Position numbers and translations under genes: made by a program. Shown here one piece after another: positions 25,720 through 35,500 of a DNA stretch of 64,000 nucleotides (positions within the stretch are counted from its first letter, which is position 1; the number at the start of each line of letters is the position of its first letter). The notes under the pieces are model-generated. The model was not told the origin of the DNA and ran no database searches. It was given only the letters and a program-made list of their open reading frames with translations. This DNA comes from FEB-10 sp963710645 (lineage in GTDB: Bacteria; Acidobacteriota; Thermoanaerobaculia; Thermoanaerobaculales; Sulfomarinibacteraceae). The DNA is taken from the NCBI GenBank assembly GCA_963710645.1, contig CAVQBD010000009.1, positions 682,001 through 746,000 on the forward strand, written 5' to 3'.

Positions 25720-26136
25720 TTACGATTTAGAATTTTCGGATGATGATTTTTTTACCTTCCACCAGTATACTAAATACAGTATCGATGGCAATAATGAGAT
25801 AGCAAATATGGGAAGGGGAAAAATAAACTTAGGGGAAAAAATAGAAAGGACTTCCACCATAATGAATCCAAAAAGTGAAATAAGTCCTCCAATACCTGCT
25901 CTCCACCATGCAATAATTAGTCCGGTCAATGCAATCAGAAGGCAAGCAATAATTGGAATCACCAAGATATCATTTGGTTGAGAAACATGACCTGGTTTGA
26001 TTTGGATGCTCTCTAAATATCCGACAACAATCACAAAGAGATATAAAAATATCCAGATAGTTCCTGTAATCCGTGCAGCCAAACAAAGACTCTTTAAAGG
26101 AGTTTTTTCCTTAGAATTATTCGAAATTTCATTCAT
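25720..26136 (-). CDS. AT-rich small membrane protein, likely transferred
   Basis: The 138-residue protein has four membrane helices (about residues 22-42, 55-80, 83-105, 108-130) and a serine/lysine-rich tail. The gene and its surroundings (about 25635-26140) are clearly AT-rich, with codons such as ATA, TTA and AGA that neighbours avoid. I recognise no family. Base composition points to acquisition from a low-GC donor. AAGGGTGA lies upstream of the ATG. Confidence 0.65.
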   Translation of the reverse strand: MNEISNNSKEKTPLKSLCLAARITGTIWIFLYLFVIVVGYLESIQIKPGHVSQPNDILVIPIIACLLIALTGLIIAWWRAGIGGLISLFGFIMVEVLSIFSPKFIFPLPIFAISLLPSILYLVYWWKVKKSSSENSKS

Positions 26137-26452
26137 GATTCACCCTTTCCCTTAGAGTCTCATGGTCAACGTGTTGAGGGCTGTCGAATGATCCGACCCA
26201 GTATACTCCTTGAGTTCCTGCGACGAGTTCGATCTCTGCCTGGTTCGGCTCGGCAGCTCCAATAAGATCGCCGTTAGGCGGGTACCCCACGTTTGACCAC
26301 ACTTGAGTCAGCGAGAGTGTGACCGATTGGTGCGTATCATCGATGCATATGCACAGAGCGGTGGGAATCCTCGACACCTTCACAGCTTCCTGATGACACT
26401 CAAGCGCGATTACCTTTTTTCGGAAAAGGTGCCTGGCACTCTATTGAGTCCC

Positions 26453-26489
26453 AGGCTTCGTTCTCGAATCCAGGGAGAGAACGAAGCCT
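26453..26489. repeat. Hairpin of the AGGCTTCGTTCTC family
   Basis: AGGCTTCGTTCTC (26453-26465) pairs perfectly with GAGAACGAAGCCT (26477-26489). The same stem occurs at 15036-15061 (12 bp), and its right half at 32140-32153. Confidence 0.85.
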
Positions 26490-26616
26490 GCTTGTGCGGG
26501 CGAAGCTGAAAGCGGAGCCCCATCCCGGCGTCGTCCGTAGGAACAGCTCATCCGTTCTGTTTGCGTGCGACTGATTACGGCCTACCACCTGGGTGAGATG
26601 GTCGCCGTGAGTTGCG

Positions 26617-26654
26617 AGGTTGTTATCAGTGGCACCCATGGCAGTGGCACCCAT
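26617..26654. repeat. Solo RAYT end
   Basis: An exact copy of the 21-base RAYT arm (26617-26637) is followed by a tandem repeat of GCAGTGGCACCCATGG. No transposase sequence adjoins it. Confidence 0.9.
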
Positions 26655-27186
26655 GGGGGAGGAGAATTCGCTCGTCCGTGTACCTCTTCCGCCTCATCGA
26701 TCCTCCCTTTCCGGAGGTCAAGGTGAGCGAATCCCTCAACTAGAGAGTGGTACAGAAAACCGGGTTAGGGTCACATCGACAATACTCTCTCTTGTTTCGG
26801 ATCGAATCTAGGGGGTCAGGTCACAGGATTGCTGCTCCGGCCTCGATACCGCCTTCGTTTGTGTCGTGTGTTGAGCCCACCAACCGTACAGCGCCTCGGA
26901 CTGCAACGCTGCTCCCGAACCACTCGTGCGAATTCGCACCCGAGGGGAGGATCGTTGCATCGCGCAACCCCGACCATTGCTTCACAGATAAATAAGACTG
27001 AGTCTCTTGACAGATTCGAATTGATCGCGTATTCATCAGATAGGAACACACAAATCACCAACCCGCCTCCGACCGTGAGCGCGCCGTGAGCGGTTCTCGA
27101 AAGAGGCTGGCCTGATGGTACGAACAACCCGCACCGCGGCACCAGCCGCGCCGTTCAACATCGCGACAACGAAAGCAGGTGTCCTG

Positions 27187-28650
27187 ATGACTCGAATCCG
27201 TCGATCTGTTCTGATCCTGGCCGCGCTCGCCCTGGTGATCTCGGCAAGCACGATGACCGCCGTCGCCGGCCCGCGCTCGTGCGACAACCGCAACAACAAC
27301 ACCTTCAAGAAGCTCCTCGAGTGCGTCACCGTGGACGGCGTCCGCGAGCACCAAGCGGCGTTCCAGGCGATCGCCGACGCCAACGGCGGCACCCGCGCCG
27401 CCGGGACGACCGGCTACGCCGCGTCGGCCGCCTATGTCGCCGACGCGATGACCGCAGCCGGCTACGACGTGACCCTCCAGCCGTTCGACATCCCGGTCTT
27501 CTATCTGACGGGGCCGTCGACACTGGACCAAATCGCGCCCGTTTCAACCGTCTACGCCGAGAATGTTGACTTCGAAGTCATGACGTACAGCGCTTCGGGC
27601 AACGTCACGGCCCCGGTGACCGCCGTCGACCTCGATCTCGGGCTTGGAAACGCATCCACTAGCGGCTGCGAGGCCGCCGACTTCGCCGGGTTCCCCGCCG
27701 GCAACATCGCCCTTCTCCAGCGCGGCGCGTGCAGCTTCCAGCTCAAGGCGGAGAACGCCGCGGCCGCCGGCGCCGTCGGGGCCATCATCTTCAACCAGGG
27801 CAACGACCCAAGCCGCACCGGCCTCTTCTTCGGCACCCTCTCGAGCTTCTACAGCGGCAACATCCCCGTGGTCTCCACCTCCTACGACCTCGGCGAGGAC
27901 TGGGCCGGGACGCCCGGCCTCGTCATGAACCTCGTGGTCGACGCCTTCAGCGGCACCGTCACCGACTACAACGTCATCGCCGAGTCGACCTGGGGCGACC
28001 CGAGCCGCGTCGTCATGGTCGGCGCCGCCCTCGACTCCCCTGCCGGCGGGCCCGGCATCAACAACAACGGGTCGGGCAGCGCCGCCATCCTGGAGGTCGC
28101 CCTCCTGATGGACAAGGTGAAGCCTCACAACAAGGTGCGCTTCGCATGGTGGGGCGGTGCATTCTTGAACCTCATCGGCTCGGAAACCTACGTCAACGGC
28201 CTCACCCAGTCCGAGCTCGAAGACATCGTCCTTTACCTCGGCTTCGACACCATCGGTTCTCCCAACTACGTTCGCTTCGTGAACGACGGCGACGGCTCGG
28301 AGTTCGGGTTCCCCGGCGCACCCGGTTCCGACGACATCGAAACGCTCTTCGAGAACTTCTTCGGGGATCGCGGCCTCGCGATCGAGCCGACCCTGGACGG
28401 CTGGGCCTTTACGGACGCGGTGAACTTCTTCTTTGCCGACGTTCCCTTCGGCGGCCTGTACACCGGCTCCGTCGAGATCAAGACCCCGGCGCAGGCGGCG
28501 GTCTACGGCGGAACCGCCGGCGACCTGCTCGATCCGTGTTCGCAGCTGCCGTGCGACACCTTTGACAACGTCAGCCTCGAGGTGCTCGACCAAAACGCCG
28601 ACGCGGCTGCCTACGCCATCCTGCACTACGCGCAGAAAGAGGACTGGTAG
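27187..28650 (+). CDS. Secreted M28 aminopeptidase-like protein lacking zinc ligands
   Basis: The 487-residue protein has a signal peptide (residues 1-28), a PA domain (about 165-255, FPAGNIALLQRGACSF) and an M28 domain (about 270-480) close to Streptomyces griseus aminopeptidase. The usual ligands are replaced: HLDS is ALDS (Ala281), GINDNGSG is GINNNGSG (Asn293), the AEE catalytic pair is Ala325-Phe326, and the last His is Gln453. Only Asp354 remains. It is therefore probably a pseudoenzyme, perhaps a binding protein. I start at ATG 27187, where the signal peptide begins. Confidence 0.88.
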   Translation: MTRIRRSVLILAALALVISASTMTAVAGPRSCDNRNNNTFKKLLECVTVDGVREHQAAFQAIADANGGTRAAGTTGYAASAAYVADAMTAAGYDVTLQPFDIPVFYLTGPSTLDQIAPVSTVYAENVDFEVMTYSASGNVTAPVTAVDLDLGLGNASTSGCEAADFAGFPAGNIALLQRGACSFQLKAENAAAAGAVGAIIFNQGNDPSRTGLFFGTLSSFYSGNIPVVSTSYDLGEDWAGTPGLVMNLVVDAFSGTVTDYNVIAESTWGDPSRVVMVGAALDSPAGGPGINNNGSGSAAILEVALLMDKVKPHNKVRFAWWGGAFLNLIGSETYVNGLTQSELEDIVLYLGFDTIGSPNYVRFVNDGDGSEFGFPGAPGSDDIETLFENFFGDRGLAIEPTLDGWAFTDAVNFFFADVPFGGLYTGSVEIKTPAQAAVYGGTAGDLLDPCSQLPCDTFDNVSLEVLDQNADAAAYAILHYAQKEDW

Positions 28651-28707
28651 AGCCTCCTCGCGCCGGCGGCGACCAATTCGCGGTCGGCACATAACGAATA
28701 TCAAGGA

Positions 28708-28736
28708 CCGGGCGCCCAGCGCCCGGTCTTTTTTTT
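28708..28736 (+). terminator. Terminator of the M28-like gene
   Basis: CCGGGCGC (28708-28715) pairs with GCGCCCGG (28719-28726), followed by TC and eight T bases. Confidence 0.92.
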
Positions 28737-28811
28737 GGTGCCAGTCAGTGACCGAATACCGCATCCTGCCAACCCGCTCGCTTGTCGAACACCTCTCCCG
28801 CGCCACCTGCC

Positions 28812-28836
28812 ATGCAGCATTGCGACACGTGGCACC
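28812..28836. repeat. REP unit
   Basis: Twenty-five bases ending CGACACGTGGCACC are identical to 25464-25488 and match the inverted unit at 59559-59583 in about 21 positions. It lies in the gap 28651-28954, which otherwise holds only the M28 terminator and the start region of ppc. Confidence 0.75.
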
Positions 28837-28954
28837 TATCATCCCGTCCCGTGTCAATTCTTGATGAGGAGAACCGACAAAACCCCCATGCTCCCGGCCG
28901 TCGGTTCTCTCTCGCGCTGGAAATGGCGGCACGTCCGTGGTGTCATGAGGGTCC

Positions 28955-31678
28955 ATGACGAACACCGCCAGCCTCGAGGAACCCGACAGCGCCACCGACG
29001 CCCTGCGCCGGGATGTGAGTTATCTCGGGGCGATGCTCGGCGAGGTACTGCGCGAGCAAGACGGTGATGAACTATTCGAGATCGTCGAGGGGGCACGGGT
29101 CGCGGCACGTGGTCGGAGGCATGGCGAGGAGGATTCGGAAGAGACCCTGAACGAGTTGCTGACCGGTCTCGAACCACTCCTGGCGGCCGAGGTGGCGCGC
29201 GCATTCTCGGCCTACTTTGCGGTGGTCAACATGGCGGAGCGGGTCCAACGCATCCGGCGCCGCCGCGAATACCTGCGGTCGGGAACGCCGCAACCGGGCA
29301 GCCTCGATGACGTCATGCGTCGGCTCGCGGCATCCGGGGTGGCGCATCACGAAGTCCGCGCCGTCCTCCGGGAAATGCTGGTGGAACCCGTCTTCACCGC
29401 CCACCCCACCGAAGCCATCCGCCGCACCATACTCGCCAAGGAGCAGCGCGTCGCGGCCCTCCTGATCGACCGCCTCCAACACACCGACCGCACGCCGCCT
29501 GAAGATGCCGCGCTGACGGGACAGCTTCGCGACGAGATCACCCTGATGTGGCAAACCGCCGAACATCCCGGTGTCAGGCGCACGGTGGCCGACGAAATCG
29601 AGCACGTCCTGTTCTACCTGATCGACGTCATCTATCGCGTGGTGCCCGCTCTCGACGAGGCGATGGCTACCGCATTCCTCACAGCCTTCGGCACCGATGC
29701 CGGAGTCGATCTGCCGGGTCCGTTCGTGCGATTCGGTTCGTGGGTCGGCGGCGATATGGACGGCAACCCCAATGTCGGGCCGGACACCATCCGTCGCACC
29801 CTCGACCGTCAGCGCGAGATGATCATCGGCCGCTACATCACCGAGGTTCGAGACCTCTTCGGTCACCTCAGCCAGTCTCGATCGCGGGTCTCTGTGGACC
29901 CGGAACTCGAGAAAAGATGCGCGCACTATCGACGAACCATGCCGGATGTGGCCGCTGGAATCCCGGATCGCTATGACGATATGCCGCACCGGATCCTGTT
30001 GTGGTTCTGTTGGGCGCGCTTGGAGGCGACCAAGTCCGATGGCAACCACGCCTACCCGTCGGCGTCTGACTTCCATCAGGATCTCCAGTTGATAACCACC
30101 AGCCTCCGGCGTCACAAAGGAGAGCACGCCGGCCTTCTCAGGACATCCCGGCTCGTGCAACGTGTCGCCACCTTCGGATTCCACCTGGCGACTCTCGATC
30201 TCCGGCAGGACGCGGTGGTCCATCGGGCAACAGTTGGCGTCCTTCTCGATGACGCCGCATTTGAACACGCCGGCACCCTCGAACGCACCTCAGTGCTGCG
30301 CGAGGCCCTGCGGTCGGCCGTTGAAGTCGAGCCTTCCTCCGATTCCGGCGTCGCCAAGACCCTCGATGTCTTCCGCGCAATCACCGAGGCGCGAAAGGTC
30401 TTTGGCCCGGAAGCCATCGGTCCCTACATCATCTCCATGGCGCAAGGACCGGATGACGCCCTGGCGGTGCTGTACCTCGCGAAGTGTGCTGGACTGATCG
30501 GTCTCGGTGGCGGCGTACCGCTTGACGTCGCACCGCTGTTCGAGACGGTCGGCGACCTCGATCACGCGGCCGAGACTCTGACCTCCCTTCTTGACAATCC
30601 TCTCTACCGCGCACACGTCACATCGCGGGGCGACCGGCAGATCGTGATGCTGGGTTACTCGGACTCCAGCAAGGAGTCCGGTCTCGCGTCGTCGCGATGG
30701 GCGCTCTATCGCGCGGAGTCGGCATTGTCGGAGGTCGCCGACCGGGCCGGCGTCGAGCTCACGTTGTTTCACGGCCGCGGCGGCACCCCGAGCCGCGGCG
30801 GCAGCAAACCGCGGGCGGGCATTCTCGCGCAGCCGGCGGGCGTCATGCACGGGCGGATGCGGCTCACCGAGCAGGGTGAGATCATCCATGCCAAGTACGG
30901 ACTGCGGGGGATCGCATTGCGCACCCTCGAACTGATGACGGGCGCCGTGCTCGAGGCCAGCACCGGTGACTGTGACGCGAGGAGCTTACGCCCAGAATTC
31001 GCCGTTGCCATGACCACCATCGCACGCGAGGGGCGGTCGACCTACCGCGCGTTGGTGTATGAGAACCCGGACTTCATACCCTACTTTCGGTCCGCCACTC
31101 CCATCGACGTCATCGAGCGGCTCGAGATCGGCTCGCGTCCGGCCTCCCGCCGCTCGGGTGGCGGGGTCGAAAATCTGCGCGCCATACCGTGGGTGTTCTC
31201 CTGGATGCAGAACCGCCACCTGTTGCCGGGCTGGTACGGCGTGGGCGCGGGTCTCGCCGCGGCCATCGACGCCCACGGCGAGGACGTCCTCCGCGAAATG
31301 GCATCTGACTGGCCCTTCTTCGACAACCTCCTGGCCGACGTCGAGATGGTGCTCGCCAAGGCCGACATGGGGATCGCCGAGTGCTACGCAGGGCTTGCGG
31401 GCGAGACCGGCGAGAGGCTGTTCCCCGGGATCCTGGCCGAGTACGGCCGGACCCGCACGCTGATCTGCGATCTGCGGGGCATCCGCGAACCTCTCGAACG
31501 GGAACCGGTGCTGCGGCGCTCGATCCGCCTCCGCAACCCCTACGTCGACCCTATCAGTCTGTTGCAGGTCGACCTGTTGGCGCGGTGGAGAGCCGGCGGC
31601 TGCAGCGACCCGGATCTCGAGGAAGCGCTCAAAGTGACGGTGCGGGGAATTGCACGGGGCATGCAGAATACTGGGTAG
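28955..31678 (+). CDS. ppc: Phosphoenolpyruvate carboxylase
   Basis: It converts PEP + bicarbonate to oxaloacetate, refilling the TCA cycle. The 907-residue length is normal. Family motifs are VFTAHPTEAIRRT (catalytic His), GSWVGGDMDGNPNV, TLDLRQDAVVH, GYSDSSKESGLASSRW, FHGRGGTPSRGG (glycine-rich loop) and FRSATPIDVIERLEIGSRPA, with the C-terminal RGIARGMQNTG that binds the aspartate inhibitor. The usual GYSDSNKDGG is GYSDSSKESG here. GAGGG precedes the ATG. Confidence 0.97.
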   Translation: MTNTASLEEPDSATDALRRDVSYLGAMLGEVLREQDGDELFEIVEGARVAARGRRHGEEDSEETLNELLTGLEPLLAAEVARAFSAYFAVVNMAERVQRIRRRREYLRSGTPQPGSLDDVMRRLAASGVAHHEVRAVLREMLVEPVFTAHPTEAIRRTILAKEQRVAALLIDRLQHTDRTPPEDAALTGQLRDEITLMWQTAEHPGVRRTVADEIEHVLFYLIDVIYRVVPALDEAMATAFLTAFGTDAGVDLPGPFVRFGSWVGGDMDGNPNVGPDTIRRTLDRQREMIIGRYITEVRDLFGHLSQSRSRVSVDPELEKRCAHYRRTMPDVAAGIPDRYDDMPHRILLWFCWARLEATKSDGNHAYPSASDFHQDLQLITTSLRRHKGEHAGLLRTSRLVQRVATFGFHLATLDLRQDAVVHRATVGVLLDDAAFEHAGTLERTSVLREALRSAVEVEPSSDSGVAKTLDVFRAITEARKVFGPEAIGPYIISMAQGPDDALAVLYLAKCAGLIGLGGGVPLDVAPLFETVGDLDHAAETLTSLLDNPLYRAHVTSRGDRQIVMLGYSDSSKESGLASSRWALYRAESALSEVADRAGVELTLFHGRGGTPSRGGSKPRAGILAQPAGVMHGRMRLTEQGEIIHAKYGLRGIALRTLELMTGAVLEASTGDCDARSLRPEFAVAMTTIAREGRSTYRALVYENPDFIPYFRSATPIDVIERLEIGSRPASRRSGGGVENLRAIPWVFSWMQNRHLLPGWYGVGAGLAAAIDAHGEDVLREMASDWPFFDNLLADVEMVLAKADMGIAECYAGLAGETGERLFPGILAEYGRTRTLICDLRGIREPLEREPVLRRSIRLRNPYVDPISLLQVDLLARWRAGGCSDPDLEEALKVTVRGIARGMQNTG

Positions 31679-32241
31679 TGCATCCGTGTCAGCTCAGACG
31701 ATTCTGACGATCTTCCTAGGTGGCACCCTTTGCACGGATGCATTGTGAAAACGAGTGTTTTCAGAATGGTGCCAGCCATGCCAGGATCGGGCTATGGGGT
31801 GCTGAAAAGTACTGCCACCGTTGCATTCGCAGTGGACTTTTTATCCGGTGATCCCGGGTTTACGTCGTCCGCCCCCTACCATCCTCACGACGCGTCCCGC
31901 CGAGATGAGCGGGTGGCTCCAAGCCAACCACCCGCACTCTTCGACCCCCTGGCTAGGGCCACATACCGCTGCCGTCGGCGGAATCGAACCTTGGGCGGCT
32001 CACCAAATAATGACCTCAGCCCACGCCTGAGGTCATTACTTGTCCCGGCGTAGCTCCGAGCGACTTGTGACGGCGTAGCCCTTCAGGGCGAAGCCGCAAG
32101 CCGGACCTCCCTAGCCAGCGTTGGCTTTCCCTCCGGACGAGAACGAAGCCTGCCACGACGTAGTTTTTAGGCGAAGCCGGGCGTTCTCCAAATGACGTCA
32201 AGAGTAAGTCTGAAAAGCAGTGCCGGGCACCTTTTGCTCCG
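31679..32241. other. Gene-free repeat cluster after ppc
   Basis: It contains AGGTGGCACCCTTT (31719), GGTGCCAGCCATGCCAGG (31768), the composite repeat copy B, a hairpin AATGACCTCAG/CTGAGGTCATT (32009-32037), a run of CGGCGTAGC/GCGAAGCCGGGC units (32041-32190) and GCAGTGCCGGGCACC at 32217. No gene is visible. Confidence 0.7.
31830..31985. repeat. tRNA-like composite repeat, copy B
   Basis: It starts with GGACTTTTTATCCGGTGATC (31834-31853), a degraded match to the tRNA-Lys anticodon arm, followed by about 125 bases that match 16011-16130 at close to 88% by eye, including the GCGGGTGG/CCACCCGC stem and CTAGGGCCACATACCGCT. Confidence 0.75.
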
Positions 32242-32440
32242 ATCGAGGCCAAGGTCCTGATCGAAAGATGGAGGAACGAGTACAACACCAAGCGTCCGCA
32301 CAGCTTGCTGGGATACCGGCCGCCGGCTCCAAAGACCGTCGCGGCCGCACCCCCCTAGGGCGGGTCCCTTCTCTTTCTTCTCTGGAGAATGTCGCTATGC
32401 CCCTAACATAAGGGGTGGATCAATCATCGGGGGCGGGTCA
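32242..32440 (+). mobile_element. IS3-family insertion sequence remnant
   Basis: The frame 32242-32358 reads IEAKVLIERWRNEYNTKRPH, SLLGYRPPAPKT and a stop, which is the C-terminal end of an IS3-type OrfB integrase. The sequence ends in ATCGGGGGCGGGTCA (32426-32440), like an IS3 right end (TGACCCGCCCCC inverted). Everything upstream of the last 39 codons is gone and replaced by a REP-like GTGCCGGGCACC. Confidence 0.75.
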
Positions 32441-32474
32441 CTCGGCTCTCGGAGCATCGCTATCGGGACAGACC

Positions 32475-32540
32475 GAAGGTCCTAAAGCCTGGCACCGAAA
32501 TGGCACCGAAATTCCCAAGATTTTACAGCCTGGCACACTA
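32475..32540. repeat. REP pair downstream of the PKD gene
   Basis: CCTAAAGCCTGGCACCG (from 32481), TGGCACCGAAATTCCCAAGA and ACAGCCTGGCAC repeat the CCTGGCAC core three times within 60 bases. The first is the reverse complement of the units at 17100-17160. Confidence 0.7.
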
Positions 32541-32569
32541 TCTCCGCCTCAGTCGGGTTGTTCGCAACC

Positions 32570-35500
32570 TCAGGGCACCGTCACCGTCCATAGGGTGGTG
32601 TCGCCGCTCTCGAACGAATCCGCGAAAAACGGCGGCAGCGGCACGAATGTGTCAATGGACATGAAATCGACGCTCACCCCGTCCGTTTGGTAGTTGCCGG
32701 GAGTCCGGTCGGTGTCCACCAGACGAATGTACACCGTACCGCTGGTGTTCGGCGGGAGCGGAGCCGTGAGCGATCCGTACTCGACGGGAATATCCACGAG
32801 CGGTAAGAACGTCGTGCCGTCGGTCGAGTACTCGAACCGGAAACCGTCGACTCGGTCCGGGAACGTGAACGTGTTCGCGTGAAACGTCACCGTGCCGCCG
32901 GCGACGACGTCGAAATCCCACCTGTGCTCGAGGATGTCGTAGTAGCCGGCCCCATCGTTGGCCAGCTCCTCGTAGAAGAGCTCGAAATCCTGGTCGTCAT
33001 ACACGTGCGTCGAGGTGTAGTCGCCGGAGATGAGGGCTCCTACGACCGGGATGTCGGATAGCGCCTGCCTGACCTGATCACACGGCGGATCGACCTGAAT
33101 CAGATCGACCATCGTCGTGCTGTCCGAGCCGCAGCTGCCGCCGACGGTCAGCGTCACCGTGTAGAGGCCCGGCTGGGGATAGGCGTGGGTCGGGTGCTGC
33201 TCGGTGGAGGAGGTGCCGTCGCCGAAATCCCAGATCCAGGAATCGGGGAAGCCTGCCGAGAGGTCCGAAAAGGCGACCTCGCCGATCGGCGCGCAGACCT
33301 GCGTCGGGCTGGCCGTGAAGCTGGCCGCCGTCGCCGCGGCCGAGGCGATGTAGTCGAACCGCGCTGCGGTATCGAAGCCACCGAGCGAGTTGGTCGCTGT
33401 CAACGTGACCGAGTAGACGCCCTCCGACGCGAAGAGGTGGCTCGGATTCTGCTGCGTAGAGCTGCCGCCGTCCCCGAAATGCCAGAGCCACGAGCTGACG
33501 TCGCCGAGGGAGAGGTCCATGAAGTCCACCGCCAGCGGCGAGCATCCCCCGGTGGGAGTTCCGCTGAACGACGCATCCGGCGGATCGGTGAACGTGCCCG
33601 TCGCGTGGAACAGCCCCAGGCGGTAGGAGGTCATGCCCACTTCGCCCCTGAAGATCGAGGCCGCGAGTAATGTTTCGCCTCCCGCGCTGGCCAGTGCGGG
33701 CTGCCACTCGGGAGCCACATCGGTCGCGACCGCAACGCCGAGAGGATCGAGCAATGTTCCGTTCACGCTGACCCGCGCGCCGTACAGATCGGTCCGCTTG
33801 TCGAAGTAGTCCTCTGCGTTGCGCATGTCCTCCCAGACAACGATGAAGTCGAGTCCGTCGAAGGCGACGGTCGGCGCGCGCTGCTGCTCGACGGCACCCG
33901 AGATTTCGAAGGACGCTCCGAGGGTCTCGTCGGACAGGATCAGCCCGCCGTTGACGTCGCTGAGGAAATGGTCCCAGGCACCCTCGCGGCAGACCACCAG
34001 CGCACTCGCGGCCGAGGCGGCGACCTCCGGTTTGCCGCCACCGCAGGCAAGCTCGGTCCCCAACAGGGGTTCGAACCTCAACGTGCCGTCGGCGCTGACG
34101 AAGTTGTAGCGACTCGCCCCCCAGCTCTGGTCGTGCGACGCCTTCTGCTCCCAGACCACCAGCCACTTGCCGGCAAAGGTCGTCACGCGGGGGCGGACCG
34201 CGAAGCTCCCACCCAGGAGCAGCGGCTCGAGATCCAACACCTGGCCGGTGTTCCCGTCGACGCGAGTGCCGAAGGGAAACACATAGTGCGCAGCGCCGGG
34301 GAAATGGCGACCGGTGACGAGGAACACCTCGCCGAGCGCCGCGACGTCGCCGTCTGAGGCCGCCATGACGACGATCGGCTCGGCCTCGAGGATCGTGCCG
34401 TCCGGAAGCATCCGCACGGCGTGGACGAAGGTGCCGCACGGCGGCCAGTCCCCGCCGACGCAGTAGTAGAACTCGTCCCAGGTGATCAAGTACACGGAGC
34501 CGTTCCAGGCCGCCTCGGGGTTCGTCACATACGATCCGGCAGCGATCTCGATCGGCTGATCGTCGAGCGGGCTGCCGAGTGGGTCGAGCCGCCGGGCCAT
34601 GATCCGCTGCACGTCGTCAACTTCGCTGACGTACAGTGCGAGGAAACCGTCCGGACCGACGGTCAGATCCGGGAACGTTTGCGCCGGCGCCGAGAGGGAG
34701 ATCGCCACGTCGGGCCCGATCTGCGCGTCGGCCGAGATGAACTCTCCCCGGATGTCCCAGGGCATGATGCCGGTGGCCCACTCGTCCGGGCAGTTGCAGT
34801 CCTGGTCGGCCCAGACCAGCTGGACCCCACCGGCTGGATTCGCCTCGAGTTCGAAGGGGCCGACGAACTCCTCGTCGGCCGGGTCGAAGGCGTGAAACGG
34901 CGGCGAGTCGATCACCACGCCCGCCGGCGACACGCGCGCGAGGTGCAGCCCCCCGTCGGGGTAGGGCAACGAGTGGAGGATCCACCAGCTGGTGCCGTCC
35001 CATTCGACGCGACTGTCGTCACCGTCCTCCCAGAACGATTCCATCAGCGGTATCCCGCCGGGATCGAGAAGCGTCCCGTCGAGGGTCATCCGCGATCCGT
35101 GCAGGATCCCTCCCGACGGGTCCCACGTGACGAAGTACTCCGTGCCGTTCGATGCGACTGCGGCCCTCGAATCCGGCAGGCCGATCGGCGGACCGAGCGG
35201 GTTGAGGTCCGACGCGAAACGGCGGGCCCGGGATCCGTACTCGCCGTCGAGGGAAACGAGGAGATACTCGCCCTGGCCGACCAGGAGACTCACACCGGAG
35301 TCCAGGAAGAGCCCGGAACCAGCGCGACGGGGACAGCGTCGACAATCGTCCCGTCGCCCGCGACCCGCACGCCCAACAGCCCGCCACCGCTGTCGGCCTC
35401 ACCGACGACCAGCCAGTCCGAACCGTTGGCCACCACGGCCATCTCGACCATGCTTCCCGCAAAATCTGGCGCTTCGAAGATCTCGAACGGCACATCCAGC

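Larger units (their letters stand above)
26384..27186. other. Repeat-bearing gap without a clear gene
   Basis: It contains a GGTGCCTGGCACT core (26428-26440), a 13-bp hairpin (26453-26465 with 26477-26489), a GCGAAGCTGAAAGCGGAGCC unit, and another exact RAYT 21-base arm (26617-26637) followed by GCAGTGGCACCCATGG. The part from 26660 to 27186 holds no recognisable gene or repeat and probably includes the promoter of the M28-like gene. Confidence 0.65.

Noticed and set aside
26129..26383. 84-codon minus-strand frame ending over the start of the AT-rich membrane gene, with a competing plus-strand frame 26303-26509
   Set aside because: Neither has a recognisable domain or a good ribosome site, and the plus frame runs into a REP element. 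One may be a real fragment, but I cannot decide which.
12124..32440. The whole 12-32 kb stretch as one integrative element at tRNA-Lys
   Set aside because: No integrase is present, no exact tRNA 3'-end duplication marks a far boundary, and core-type genes such as ppc lie inside. A patchwork of small insertions fits better.
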